The notes under the pieces: generated by a model | Told to the model about the DNA's origin: nothing | The model's database searches: none | The model's input: only the letters and a program-made list of their open reading frames with translations | Source of the DNA: Gammaproteobacteria bacterium | GTDB taxonomy: Bacteria; Pseudomonadota; Gammaproteobacteria; SZUA-229 | DNA: 8,641 nucleotides | Reading direction: 5' to 3' | Assembly: GCA_002401185.1 (NCBI GenBank) | Contig: NVSH01000003.1 | Coordinates: 1,706 to 10,346 of the forward strand | Program-made: the position numbers and the translations under genes | In this document: positions 1 through 7,397 of the stretch, piece after piece | How the letters are laid out: each line of letters begins with the position of its first letter | Position numbering within the stretch: position 1 is the first letter of the stretch

Positions 1-668
1 CCAACGAGAACAATTTCCAGCATCTTGCCACGGATGTAATTACCCATTTTCACATCAACTTCTTTCCACACGGAATAAGCCAAACCACGGTCCTCAGGTA
101 AAAAACGTCTGAACCACTGCAGAATTTCCATTTTATCTTTTAACAAAAAGAACACGAGTAAAGGCACAACGACCAGGTAGACCACCACAGTAAAAACGTC
201 GACGACTGATGACAACGAAACAGACACCAATTTCTGCCCGACATTCACCAGTTCAGAAGAAAAACTTCCCAACATCTGTTTTATCTCCTGGTCTGCAAAT
301 ATCGGGTATTGCTCGGGAATAGCAAGGATAAGAAGTTGGATTTTATTTAATATATTCGGAAATTCCACCACCAATTGAGAGACCTGACTAATGACGAGCG
401 GAACCAGACCAAACAGTATTAAAGCCAACGCTGTCAGAAAGACAGCATAACTAATCAGAAACGCAATAAACCGGGGCACGCCGACAGCGCTGATCTGTTT
501 GACTAATCCTTCGAGAACGTATGCGATGATAATACCGGCCAAGACAGGCGTCAGTATCGCACCCCAGTACAATACGAGGATGCCGCCGAAAACGATAATA
601 CTGACCAGGATAACGGCTTGCGGGTCTGAGAAGTGTTTATTAAACCAGCTTTTTACAACATCAATCAT
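1..668 (-). CDS. AI-2E family transporter (PerM/YdgG-like), N-terminal part, cut by window edge
   Basis: This is an inner-membrane protein of the AI-2E transporter (PerM/TqsA) family, whose members are linked to export of small molecules such as autoinducer-2 or to Na+/H+ exchange. The substrate here cannot be read from sequence. The frame stays open from an ATG at 668 to the left edge, giving 222 residues of a protein family usually about 350 long. Hydrophobic segments lie near residues 18-36, 38-54, 66-93 and 156-176. Between the third and fourth is the long amphipathic stretch typical of the family (about 95-150). After the fourth comes the family-like string VVPLLVFFLLKDK (residues 167-179), then RRFLPEDRG (187-195). 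An AGAGG-like site (AGAGGT) sits 6 bases before the ATG. The start overlaps the end of the upstream minus-strand gene by 8 bases, so the two are probably translationally coupled. Family call is secure; function is not. Confidence 0.9.
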   Translation of the reverse strand, partial: MIDVVKSWFNKHFSDPQAVILVSIIVFGGILVLYWGAILTPVLAGIIIAYVLEGLVKQISAVGVPRFIAFLISYAVFLTALALILFGLVPLVISQVSQLVVEFPNILNKIQLLILAIPEQYPIFADQEIKQMLGSFSSELVNVGQKLVSVSLSSVVDVFTVVVYLVVVPLLVFFLLKDKMEILQWFRRFLPEDRGLAYSVWKEVDVKMGNYIRGKMLEIVLV

Positions 669-1041
669 CCGCTACCTCTGTGTTTTTTTGTATTAGTTTG
701 GTGTACGACTCTTCAAACAGTATCTCCATCTCATCAATAACATCGACGCTATCACGACCACTAATCATATGGTCAGTCATCAATGAAGATGCTGCGGAAA
801 ATACTGACATGTTATCAACCATAGGGTACTTTTTCTTCAGACGTTTAATTGCACCAACCACCGTTTCTTTCTCTGGCCGTTTTATATCTTCAGGTGGTAA
901 TAGCTTTTTTGAAATCGATGCTGACTGCGTAGATAAAAAATCAGCAAAATCACATAAACTTCGCTTACTAGCATCATCCATTGTTTCATAAAGAACAATA
1001 AGATCTTGCGCAGACTTTACTTTCCCTCGAATATCACTCAT
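661..1041 (-). CDS. Small alpha-helical protein of unknown function between LysR regulator and transporter
   Basis: A 126-residue soluble protein that I cannot assign to a named family. It is rich in charged residues, has no signal peptide or membrane segment, and appears almost wholly helical. There is one N-terminal helical block (about 6-45), a Pro-rich hinge (LPPED, 48-52), a basic patch (AIKRLKKKYP, 64-73), and a C-terminal helical block containing SSLMTDHMISGRDSVD (85-100) and an acidic helix. The basic patch could contact nucleic acid, but no DNA-binding fold is recognisable. ATG at 1041 is chosen because the codon just before it (1044) is TTG; GGGA about 11 bases upstream is a weak ribosome site. 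It lies 30 bases after the LysR gene, and its TGA overlaps the transporter start by 8 bases, so all three are likely one transcript. The operon position and the tight overlap argue that it is a real gene. Confidence 0.75.
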   Translation of the reverse strand: MSDIRGKVKSAQDLIVLYETMDDASKRSLCDFADFLSTQSASISKKLLPPEDIKRPEKETVVGAIKRLKKKYPMVDNMSVFSAASSLMTDHMISGRDSVDVIDEMEILFEESYTKLIQKNTEVADD

Positions 1042-1071
1042 CAATATTGTTCCCGAAAACGCAGCAGAAAA

Positions 1072-1968
1072 CTACGTCGTTTTTTTACAAAATGCCTGTG
1101 CAAACTCTAACAACTCACTGGCAGCACGTGATTTAAATTGATGGCGCTGACGAACAAACGAAAATGGCCGCTCCAGTCGAGGTGATAATTCAGCCGCCGT
1201 TAACGTACCCAAACGTAATTCTTTTGTGATACTAGCCCGAGAAACGATAGAAATCCCCATGCCGGCTTCCACCGCACCTTTAATTGCTTCAGGACTACTT
1301 AATTCAAAACAGACATTCAAAATACTGTCCGGACTATATTGCTCAACATAATTAATAATAGCTTCTTGTGTACCAGAACCACTTTCACGACAGATAAACG
1401 GGTGACTGACAATATCTTTTACATGCAAGATTTTTTCTTTAGAAAGACAATGATCGTTTGGCATAATTACCACCAATTGATCGATTCGGCATTGCTCAAC
1501 AATCAAATTTTTATTACTGACCGAGCCTTCTACGATAGCTAAATCTACCTCATTGTTTTCCACCATGGTAATAATATCTTCAGTGTTGGCCTCTTTTAAA
1601 CTAATGCTTACATCCGGACATTTATCTTTGAATTTACCAATTAATAACGGCAACATATATTCAGCGATAGTCGTACTTGCACCTAAAATGACACGGCCAC
1701 TCACATCACCCGTCATCTCCGCAATACTGTGACTCATTTCATCGTATAGTTTCAAGATTCGATCTGCGTAAATGTACACTTGTTCGCCAGCTTCAGTTAA
1801 CGATACTTTATTATGTGTGCGATCGAATAACCGCGTATTAAACTGATCTTCCAACTGACGAATCTGGAAAGTAACCGCAGGTTGTGTCATATGCAGATGT
1901 TCACCAGCTTTGGTGAAATTAAGCAACCGTGCCACTGTATAAAATATTCTTAATCGCCGATCAGCCAT
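1072..1968 (-). CDS. LysR family transcriptional regulator, CysL-like
   Basis: A 298-residue LysR-type regulator of full family length. The winged helix-turn-helix covers about residues 5-64, with the classic pattern FTKAGEHLHMTQPAVTFQI (18-36) and the RLFDR wing (46-50). The effector-binding domain runs from about 91 to 292. It carries VDLAIVEG (141-148), RESGSGT (194-200) and ELSSPEAIKGAVEAGMGIS (222-240), a set typical of the CysL-like subgroup (PBP2_CysL_like), whose known members act in sulfur assimilation. No sulfur gene is next to it here, so its targets are unknown. The ATG at 1968 is the natural start by homology, but no good Shine-Dalgarno site precedes it. It is transcribed leftward ahead of the small unknown gene and the transporter, and divergently from the DUF4124 gene across a region with a 10-base inverted repeat. 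Autoregulation or control of the divergent gene is plausible and is an inference. Confidence 0.93.
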   Translation of the reverse strand: MADRRLRIFYTVARLLNFTKAGEHLHMTQPAVTFQIRQLEDQFNTRLFDRTHNKVSLTEAGEQVYIYADRILKLYDEMSHSIAEMTGDVSGRVILGASTTIAEYMLPLLIGKFKDKCPDVSISLKEANTEDIITMVENNEVDLAIVEGSVSNKNLIVEQCRIDQLVVIMPNDHCLSKEKILHVKDIVSHPFICRESGSGTQEAIINYVEQYSPDSILNVCFELSSPEAIKGAVEAGMGISIVSRASITKELRLGTLTAAELSPRLERPFSFVRQRHQFKSRAASELLEFAQAFCKKTT

Positions 1969-2002
1969 GACTGGTTCTGCACCACACTATAAAGAGAAGG
2001 AT

Positions 2003-2031
2003 TTGACACACCACAATAGAATTGATATTAC
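2003..2031 (+). promoter_or_regulatory. Candidate sigma-70 promoter P1 reading toward the DUF4124 gene
   Basis: A consensus -35 box TTGACA (2003-2008) is followed after 17 bases by TATTAC (2026-2031), a 4/6 match to the -10 box. The -10 box lies inside the left arm of the inverted repeat, so a protein bound there would be expected to block this promoter. The start of transcription would be near 2038, about 160 bases before the DUF4124 gene. Only the box match supports it. Confidence 0.3.
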
Positions 2032-2092
2032 ACGCACCTGCACTATTTTATCCTAAAAACATTCGTTGAGCGCAGTAAAGAATGTAATATCA
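2023..2092. repeat. 10-base perfect inverted repeat in divergent intergenic region, possible operator pair
   Basis: TGATATTACA at 2023-2032 is matched in reverse complement by TGTAATATCA at 2083-2092. The arm centres are 60 bases apart, close to six helical turns, which would place two bound dimers on the same DNA face. Each arm also has a nearby ACACCA-type sequence on the same side relative to its orientation (ACACACCA at 2006-2013; TGGTGT at 2093-2098 on the other arm), so the similarity extends loosely beyond the core. The repeat lies between the divergently transcribed LysR and DUF4124 genes, the usual place for a LysR-family operator. The repeat is seen directly; its role as an operator is inferred. 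Confidence 0.45.
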
Positions 2093-2115
2093 TGGTGTAT
2101 GAGTCAAAGATTACC

Positions 2116-2121
2116 TATAAT
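2116..2121 (+). promoter_or_regulatory. Candidate -10 box of promoter P2 for the DUF4124 gene
   Basis: A perfect TATAAT at 2116-2121. The best -35 at 17 bases spacing is TGGTGT (2093-2098), which is poor, so an activator would be needed; the right arm of the inverted repeat (2083-2092) lies directly upstream, where an activating LysR protein would sit. Transcription would start near 2128, giving a 70-base leader before the DUF4124 start that contains the candidate leader peptide. Confidence 0.4.
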
Positions 2122-2144
2122 CCTTAGATACTGGAACCTCGTAC

Positions 2145-2201
2145 ATGCTTGGCGCAAACTATGACCCCATAACTCATTTAATGGATAAGCAGGAATCATG
2201 A
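2145..2201 (+). other. Candidate 18-codon leader peptide overlapping the DUF4124 start
   Basis: An ATG at 2145 opens an 18-codon frame (MLGANYDPITHLMDKQES) whose TGA at 2199-2201 overlaps the ATG of the DUF4124 gene in an ATGA arrangement, a common form of translational coupling. A weak GGA (2133-2135) stands 9 bases before the ATG, and the TATAAT at 2116-2121 would start a transcript about 17 bases upstream of it. The DUF4124 gene's own AGGA is only 3 bases from its start, which is closer than usual, so coupling could help its translation. An open frame this short is expected by chance fairly often, hence the low confidence. Confidence 0.25.
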
Positions 2202-2671
2202 CAACAAAGATACGATTCATCAGCATTATCATAACCTCACTATACCTGCTGTTTAATACGGCGAGTCATGCAGGCATTTATCGATGGGTCGATACCAATG
2301 GCCAGGTCAATTACAGCGACCGACCAGAAGCTTCTGGAGCCAAAAGAATAAAAGTTGACAGCTACAAACCTGCATCTGCCACGCCTGACAAAAGTAAAAA
2401 CACAGACGATAACAAACCTGATGACGAGGCTACCGCTGAAGACATCGAAAAACCACCGACAGCCATACCTAGCGCGCCAAAAATACCTGAAATATCTCAG
2501 AGAGATAAACGAAAATATTGTAATGAAGCCAAAAATGACATCGCCTCAATCAACAGCCGAGGACGTATGCGTGAGGTCAATGCCAAAGGCGAATATATCT
2601 ATTTATCAGAATCGCAACGCCAACAACGATTAACCAAAGCAAAAAACCAACGACGTGAATACTGTAGATAA
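2198..2671 (+). CDS. Secreted DUF4124 domain-containing protein
   Basis: A 157-residue periplasmic protein of unknown biochemical role. An N-terminal signal peptide (basic KIR at 4-6, hydrophobic 7-20) ends at about ASHA/GIYRW (residues 22-30). The mature protein begins with the DUF4124 motif YRWVD..GQVNYSDRPE (28-44), a small beta-fold common in gamma- and betaproteobacterial envelope proteins. Residues about 55-100 form a low-complexity linker rich in Pro, Lys, Asp and Glu, probably disordered. The C-terminal helical block (101-157) contains REVNAKGEYIYLSESQRQQR (125-144) and two cysteines, C108 and C156, which could form a disulfide. This C-terminal layout is usual for proteobacterial DUF4124 proteins. 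AGGA lies 3 bases before the ATG, and a candidate leader peptide overlaps the start. The MIF-like gene follows after 27 bases and may be co-transcribed. The family call is firm; the function is unknown. Confidence 0.9.
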   Translation: MTTKIRFISIIITSLYLLFNTASHAGIYRWVDTNGQVNYSDRPEASGAKRIKVDSYKPASATPDKSKNTDDNKPDDEATAEDIEKPPTAIPSAPKIPEISQRDKRKYCNEAKNDIASINSRGRMREVNAKGEYIYLSESQRQQRLTKAKNQRREYCR

Positions 2672-2698
2672 AACCAGCTTAGTAGCCAATAAAAAACC

Positions 2699-3037
2699 AT
2701 GCCTTTTTTAACGATTACAACAAACACAAAAATCAACAACCACCAGGACGTATCAGAACGCGCTTCAAAATTTACAGCCAGTTTACTCAACAAACCAGAA
2801 AGCTATGTGATGGTGAAAATTCTGTCGGAACAACCGCTATTGTTTGCCGGAACAAACGAACCCGCAGCGCACGTTAAATTAAAAAGCCTGGGTTTGCCTG
2901 AGAACAATACGACAGAGCTCTCATCAAAAATATGCTCATTTATAAAGACACAATTTAATATAAACAGTGAACGAATCTATATCGAATTCACCAATCCTGA
3001 ACGCCACATGTGGGGATGGGATAAAACAACGTTTTAA
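2699..3037 (+). CDS. MIF/tautomerase superfamily protein (phenylpyruvate tautomerase-like)
   Basis: A 112-residue homologue of macrophage migration inhibitory factor, an enzyme fold that forms trimers and tautomerises keto-enol substrates such as phenylpyruvate; the natural bacterial substrate is usually unknown. The evidence is MPFLTI at the start, giving the catalytic N-terminal proline once Met is removed; NKPESYVMV (31-39), which matches the MIF segment carrying active-site Lys32; FAGTNEPAAH (49-58), matching GGSSEP in MIF; RIYIEFTN (92-99); and the C-terminal GWDKTTF (106-112), matching the MIF ending GWNNSTFA. The CxxC redox motif of mammalian MIF is absent (AAHV region instead). There is no signal peptide, so it should be cytoplasmic. 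No Shine-Dalgarno site is seen before the ATG, but Pro directly after Met and the family length fix the start. It lies 27 bases after the DUF4124 gene and faces the DUF4105 gene tail to tail. Confidence 0.92.
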   Translation: MPFLTITTNTKINNHQDVSERASKFTASLLNKPESYVMVKILSEQPLLFAGTNEPAAHVKLKSLGLPENNTTELSSKICSFIKTQFNINSERIYIEFTNPERHMWGWDKTTF

Positions 3038-3092
3038 ATAACCATCTGATTCGATTGCCCTGGAACTCAAAATACTTTTTCAATGAGACCCA

Positions 3093-5018
3093 TTAAAAAT
3101 AATAATTATAAACAACTGACCAATCTTCATCATCATAAAAATCATACGATGTATGCTTATAATGTAGACGCACTGCATGGTTAACTTGTAAATTGTATTG
3201 CCACTGAACCTGTGTAATATTCCTATCAAGCTCAAAACCTGCAACGGCGTTGTCTACTTCATAACTCAACATAAACTGGTTAGCATCGTGGTTATAATAA
3301 AAACCAACATGTGCGCCCAGCAGCAAACTGTAACCTTTAGCATAACTGGACGAAAAATTTCCTTCTCCGACGAATAAGACAAACGGCATTAACCGCTGCC
3401 ATTTAAAACTCAAACCCACCCCACCGCGACTGATAAAGTTTCTTACCGATTGTGTGTCACTCAACTGTGTACGATCAAGCCTGATATCAAACAACCAGGA
3501 GATTGGCGTAATCCATTGTTTGACTGGGTTAAGTGACGTCACATTAATAAGACTTAAACTTTCCAACCTGAGATTACTACGAGCATCACTAGCAGCGTCA
3601 TCATCAAAACCTGTAAACCATTTAAAACGAAAATCGAAAACATTAATTGCAGCACCATCAATAAAACCCTGCGGGGCATCAAGCAAGTCATGGAATGCTG
3701 GGCGAAATTGTATATCAACATACTGTTTATTATTCTGTTCACCATACCCAGCTGACACGCGCAACGAGTTATGTCCTTTTTCTGGCGACTTTTTATCTGT
3801 TAAACCAACTGAACGCTTATTCTCAACCTCAGAAGAAGCGTAGTTATTAATGAGTAGCAAAATCACCTTCGCTTTATTCGACGAAGCACGACCTCGAAAC
3901 TGTAATATATCGATGCTGCGTTTTAATGCCTCAAGTTTTTCGCTATCAGAACGTAACACGCGTAGCTTTTTATTGATGGTGTCACTGTCAGCTAATAATT
4001 GTGCAGAAATAATGTCTATAACCACGGATGAAACATCTTCATCCTCGACAAAGCCTTGATTAATTTTTGTCGCTAAAGATGCACGAAATTGCCGTGATAT
4101 TATTAAATCTCTATCGTCTAATGCACGCACTGTATCGACAGGTATCGCATAAACAGGAAACGCATTCTCGCCAGTTAATCGCATACCCGGTCGAATCACA
4201 TCGATTAATGCCAGTAAACGATAAGCACAGTTTTCTCTGAAAAAATAATAATCAAAATCGATACCTTTTATTTCCCATAGATGTCGTGCAAGTTGCGTTA
4301 TCTCATCCTTTGTGAAAGCTAGCTGATACTCCCAGATGTCACGATTTTCGATGTTGCTGTATTCCTGTACCGTTTCATAATACGCTCTCGTTTTAAAAAA
4401 ACCCGTATAACCACCAAACAAACCTTTACTCACGTAACTTAAAAGGTCATCTTGCTTATCGACACGTGCCGCATAATTTAAAGTTTGCGATAACAATACC
4501 GATTCGTTTTCTCCGTCAAAACGCAAAAAAGTATGGCCGAATGTAGAACCGGGATTGTTAAGATACATGGTTGGAAAGACCAGAAACAATTTGTCCTGTG
4601 CAACGCGGGTCATGAAGGCGACATGTTGCGGGCAGCTGACTTCATGCTTTCCCTGCAAATTCAATTGTTGTTTTATCCACCACCAACGCGCAGGAAAACG
4701 GCATTGTGCGTGGCCGCTATGGGGTCCTTTTAAAAACGCATTGATATCGGCTTGCAACTCAGCATTGGCATCGGTTTTACCTTTAGCCGCCAGAAAAAAA
4801 TTTTCATCATCCGCCTGGCTTATATATCGACGAGACAATGTCTCACGCTTATAATGCAACAAAGCCAGCCAGGTCTCATGTTGCGCCAGCTGCAAGCTCT
4901 CTGCCTGCTGCAAGGCAGATTCAATTTCGTCATCGGTAATAGCGGCGAAAGCAACCGATACGGTGCAAAAGACATAAGCCATAATCAATAAAACTTGCTG
5001 GAAAAATCTCGGTCGCAT
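3093..5018 (-). CDS. DUF4105 (Lnb-like N-terminal periplasmic domain) protein with C-terminal outer-membrane beta-barrel
   Basis: With the ATG at 5018 this is a 641-residue exported protein. A signal peptide of about 25 residues (RPRFF then hydrophobic 9-24, cleavage near AFA/AIT) is followed by a helical stretch (28-125) and a DUF4105 domain (about 140-320). That domain carries [14 protein letters not shown] (154-167, His162) and [14 protein letters not shown] (260-273, Cys264), the conserved His and Cys expected to form a catalytic pair. Members of this Pfam family (PF13387) have been linked to lipoprotein N-acylation in Bacteroides (Lnb), but whether this one has that activity is unknown. 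From about 415 to the end the sequence alternates short amphipathic strands and turns, and finishes VVYNYYF, a C-terminal aromatic typical of outer-membrane barrels. In-frame ATGs at 5057 and 5048 give 13 or 10 extra residues; 5018 gives a standard signal peptide. The gene is divergent from proS. Confidence 0.85.
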   Translation of the reverse strand: MRPRFFQQVLLIMAYVFCTVSVAFAAITDDEIESALQQAESLQLAQHETWLALLHYKRETLSRRYISQADDENFFLAAKGKTDANAELQADINAFLKGPHSGHAQCRFPARWWWIKQQLNLQGKHEVSCPQHVAFMTRVAQDKLFLVFPTMYLNNPGSTFGHTFLRFDGENESVLLSQTLNYAARVDKQDDLLSYVSKGLFGGYTGFFKTRAYYETVQEYSNIENRDIWEYQLAFTKDEITQLARHLWEIKGIDFDYYFFRENCAYRLLALIDVIRPGMRLTGENAFPVYAIPVDTVRALDDRDLIISRQFRASLATKINQGFVEDEDVSSVVIDIISAQLLADSDTINKKLRVLRSDSEKLEALKRSIDILQFRGRASSNKAKVILLLINNYASSEVENKRSVGLTDKKSPEKGHNSLRVSAGYGEQNNKQYVDIQFRPAFHDLLDAPQGFIDGAAINVFDFRFKWFTGFDDDAASDARSNLRLESLSLINVTSLNPVKQWITPISWLFDIRLDRTQLSDTQSVRNFISRGGVGLSFKWQRLMPFVLFVGEGNFSSSYAKGYSLLLGAHVGFYYNHDANQFMLSYEVDNAVAGFELDRNITQVQWQYNLQVNHAVRLHYKHTSYDFYDDEDWSVVYNYYF

Positions 5019-5081
5019 AAATCTCAGTTGTTGGTAAAATGCGCCCATTCTACCCATTGCCTCGCTAAGGTTAAAGCCGAT

Positions 5082-6788
5082 ATGTACCTATCTAAATTCC
5101 AAATTATCACCTTAAAAGAAACACCTTCTGATGCCGAGATTACCAGCCATCAGTTAATGCTTCGCGCTGGCCTGATTCGGAAGCTTGCATCCGGCCTCTA
5201 TACCTGGCTTCCCCTGGGTTTACGTGTTTTGCGTAAAGTCGAAAATATTGTGCGTGAAGAGATGAATAAATGCGGCGCATTAGAAGTTCTCATGCCGGCG
5301 GTACAACCGGGCGAATTATGGCAGACGTCTGGCCGTTGGGATCAATATGGTCCTGAGCTGCTACGCATGCGTGACCGCCATAATCGCGAATTTTGTTTCG
5401 GCCCAACGCATGAAGAAATTATCACCGACATGGCGAGGAAAGAATTGTCCAGCTATAAACAGTTACCGATAACGTATTACCAGATTCAAACAAAATTTCG
5501 TGACGAAGTTCGTCCTCGTTTTGGTGTCATGCGCTCACGAGAATTCATCATGAAAGACGCCTACTCGTTTCACACCAGTCAGGAAAGTCTACAGACCACC
5601 TACGATTTAATGTACCAGACCTACAGTAATATCTTTACGCGACTAGGTCTCGAGTTTCGTGCCGTTATGGCTGACAGTGGCGCGATCGGTGGTAACAGTT
5701 CGCATGAGTTTCACGTATTAGCCGATTCGGGTGAAGACGCCATCGCGTTTTCCAATGGCAGTGACTATGCAGCGAATGTCGAAAAAGCAGAAACGCTGCA
5801 ACCAACCTCTGCTCGTCCTGTCGCCAGCGCTGAAATGGTTACGGTCGATACGCCTGACCAACACAGCATCGAAGCGATCAGCCAATACCTTTGCGTACCT
5901 GTCAAACAGTGCATTAAAACACTGCTGGTCGTTGGCAGCGAAGAAAATTCAGTGGTCGCACTGGTGTTACGTGGTGACCATGAGCTCAACGAAGTGAAAG
6001 CCGCACACCTTAGTGAAGTTGCTGCACCATTGTGTTTTGCCAGTGACGAACAAATTAAACAGGTTGCCGGTTGTGGTACGGGTTCCTTAGGCCCGGTTAA
6101 TTTATCGATTAAAATTATTGCCGACTATGCGGCGCTGCAATGTGCCGATTTTGTCTGTGGCGCTAATGTAGACAATAAACATTTAACCGGCGTCAACTGG
6201 CAGCGTGACTGTCCTGTACCTAAAGCTGCCGACCTGAGAAATATCGTTGATGGTGACGCTAGCCCTGATGGTAAAGGCACGTTATCGATCGTAAGAGGCA
6301 TCGAAGTCGGCCATATCTTCCAGCTTGGCACAAAATACGCCGAAGCCTTTAATGCCACCGTACTGAATGAGAACGGCAAAGCCACGGTGATGACGATGGG
6401 TTGTTACGGGATTGGCATCACACGGATCGTCGCCGCTGCCATCGAACAAAATCATGATGACAACGGTATTATCTGGCCGAAAAATCTCGCGCCCTTTGAT
6501 GTTGCTATCGCACCGATTAACATGCAGAAATCCGAAGGTGTTAAAAACGCAGCCACCCGCTTGCATGATGAACTTACTGCCGCCGGACTGGACGTTTTAC
6601 TCTATGATGAAAAAGCTCGTTTGGGCGGCATGTTGGCCGACCTGGATTTAATCGGCATACCTCATCGTATCGTTATCGGGGATCGCGGACTAAAAGAAAA
6701 TATGGTGGAATATAAAAAACGTGGCACGGCAGATAGCCAGGACATAGCACTGGCCGACATCGTTACATTGTTGTCTGACGACCAATAG
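5082..6788 (+). CDS. proS: Prolyl-tRNA synthetase, bacterial type with editing insertion
   Basis: A class II aminoacyl-tRNA synthetase, 568 residues, the normal length for the bacterial type. It charges tRNA-Pro with proline in the cytoplasm and hydrolyses mischarged Ala-tRNA-Pro. Motif 1 lies around 60-75, motif 2 around [17 protein letters not shown] (139-155), with [14 protein letters not shown] (82-95) and CFGPTHEE (105-112) nearby. Motif 3 is [17 protein letters not shown] (440-456). The editing insertion (INS, about 225-400) is complete and includes residues that appear to match the E. coli editing site: Lys279 in IKTLLV, Asp348 and His367. The anticodon-binding domain (about 470-568) contains [15 protein letters not shown] (531-545). 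The frame is open further upstream to a TTG at 4995, but homology places the start at ATG 5082 (MYLSKFQI); AAGG lies 11 bases before it. A TAAAAT at 5035-5040 could be its -10 box. It probably heads an operon with the two following genes. Confidence 0.98.
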   Translation: MYLSKFQIITLKETPSDAEITSHQLMLRAGLIRKLASGLYTWLPLGLRVLRKVENIVREEMNKCGALEVLMPAVQPGELWQTSGRWDQYGPELLRMRDRHNREFCFGPTHEEIITDMARKELSSYKQLPITYYQIQTKFRDEVRPRFGVMRSREFIMKDAYSFHTSQESLQTTYDLMYQTYSNIFTRLGLEFRAVMADSGAIGGNSSHEFHVLADSGEDAIAFSNGSDYAANVEKAETLQPTSARPVASAEMVTVDTPDQHSIEAISQYLCVPVKQCIKTLLVVGSEENSVVALVLRGDHELNEVKAAHLSEVAAPLCFASDEQIKQVAGCGTGSLGPVNLSIKIIADYAALQCADFVCGANVDNKHLTGVNWQRDCPVPKAADLRNIVDGDASPDGKGTLSIVRGIEVGHIFQLGTKYAEAFNATVLNENGKATVMTMGCYGIGITRIVAAAIEQNHDDNGIIWPKNLAPFDVAIAPINMQKSEGVKNAATRLHDELTAAGLDVLLYDEKARLGGMLADLDLIGIPHRIVIGDRGLKENMVEYKKRGTADSQDIALADIVTLLSDDQ

Positions 6789-6801
6789 CCCCGGTTACTT
6801 C

Positions 6802-7380
6802 ATGCTCACGCGCCTGACCACACTGCTGTTTATTTTCATTCTCAATACATCGGCATTGAGTCAAGCACTTGCGTCTGAGCAGGAAGTTGATCCTAAACTT
6901 CGTCAGCTATTAACTGATGCCATCAATTCATCAGAAAGCTTTGAAGATCGCTTTCATGCCGAGGTTTGGTTACTCGACATGTCGAATCGTCTGCGTCGCT
7001 TTGTAAAAGATGAAGAAACACGATTAACAATCTTGAAGCAGATCCATCTCGAAGCGACCCGTGCAAAACTGCAGCCGGAACTGGTTTTAGCTTTAATCGA
7101 GGTAGAGAGCCACTTCGATAGTTATGCCATTTCAAAATCGGGAGCCCAGGGTATGATGCAAGTGATGCCCTTCTGGTTGAATGAAATCGGCCACCCTGAT
7201 GACAATCTTATCAACATCAAAACTAATCTACGCATGGGTTGCACGATATTAAAATATTACATGACGATGGAAAAAAATAATTTACATAAAGCACTAGCAA
7301 GATACAATGGCAGCCGCGGTTCAAAAATATACAGCAACAAAGTTCTCAATGCGCTACACCACCACTGGTATCAATCTTAG
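6802..7380 (+). CDS. Small secreted SLT-type lytic transglycosylase
   Basis: A 192-residue periplasmic peptidoglycan lytic transglycosylase of family 1 (Slt/MltC-like catalytic domain). These enzymes cleave the MurNAc-GlcNAc bond to form 1,6-anhydro-MurNAc ends. A signal peptide covers residues 1-24 (hydrophobic 7-20, cleavage near ALA/SEQ); there is no lipobox Cys, so it should be soluble. A helical stretch (30-88) precedes the catalytic domain (about 82-190). This contains ALIEVESHFDSYAISKSGAQ (97-116), where Glu102 matches the catalytic acid of Slt70, then GMMQVMP (117-123), and ALARYNGSRG (164-173), the conserved AYNxG-like substrate site. Thus all core SLT motifs are present. It starts 13 bases after the proS stop and has no clear Shine-Dalgarno site, so it likely depends on read-through or re-initiation from proS. 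It is short because it lacks the superhelical domain of Slt70. Confidence 0.93.
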   Translation: MLTRLTTLLFIFILNTSALSQALASEQEVDPKLRQLLTDAINSSESFEDRFHAEVWLLDMSNRLRRFVKDEETRLTILKQIHLEATRAKLQPELVLALIEVESHFDSYAISKSGAQGMMQVMPFWLNEIGHPDDNLINIKTNLRMGCTILKYYMTMEKNNLHKALARYNGSRGSKIYSNKVLNALHHHWYQS

Positions 7381-7397
7381 TCATCAATGTTTATGTC

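Noticed and set aside
680..991. Plus-strand open frame of 103 codons opposite the small helical protein
   Set aside because: It is antisense to the minus-strand gene, which has operon-like spacing and overlap with its neighbours; the plus frame is Ser-rich and resembles no family I know.
3076..3099. Weak hairpin (TTTTT.AATG / CATT.AAAAA) between the convergent MIF and DUF4105 genes, as a bidirectional terminator
   Set aside because: The stem has a single G-C pair, a bulged C and overlaps the DUF4105 stop codon; it is too weak to call a terminator.
3454..3843. Plus-strand open frame of 129 codons opposite the DUF4105 gene
   Set aside because: It lies wholly antisense to the barrel-coding part of a well-supported gene, has no ribosome site or recognisable family, and looks like a shadow frame.
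4995..5081. Upstream extension of proS by 29 codons from a TTG at 4995
   Set aside because: Bacterial prolyl-tRNA synthetases begin at the MYLSKFQ-type sequence at 5082; the extension has no family similarity and lies opposite the DUF4105 signal-peptide coding region.
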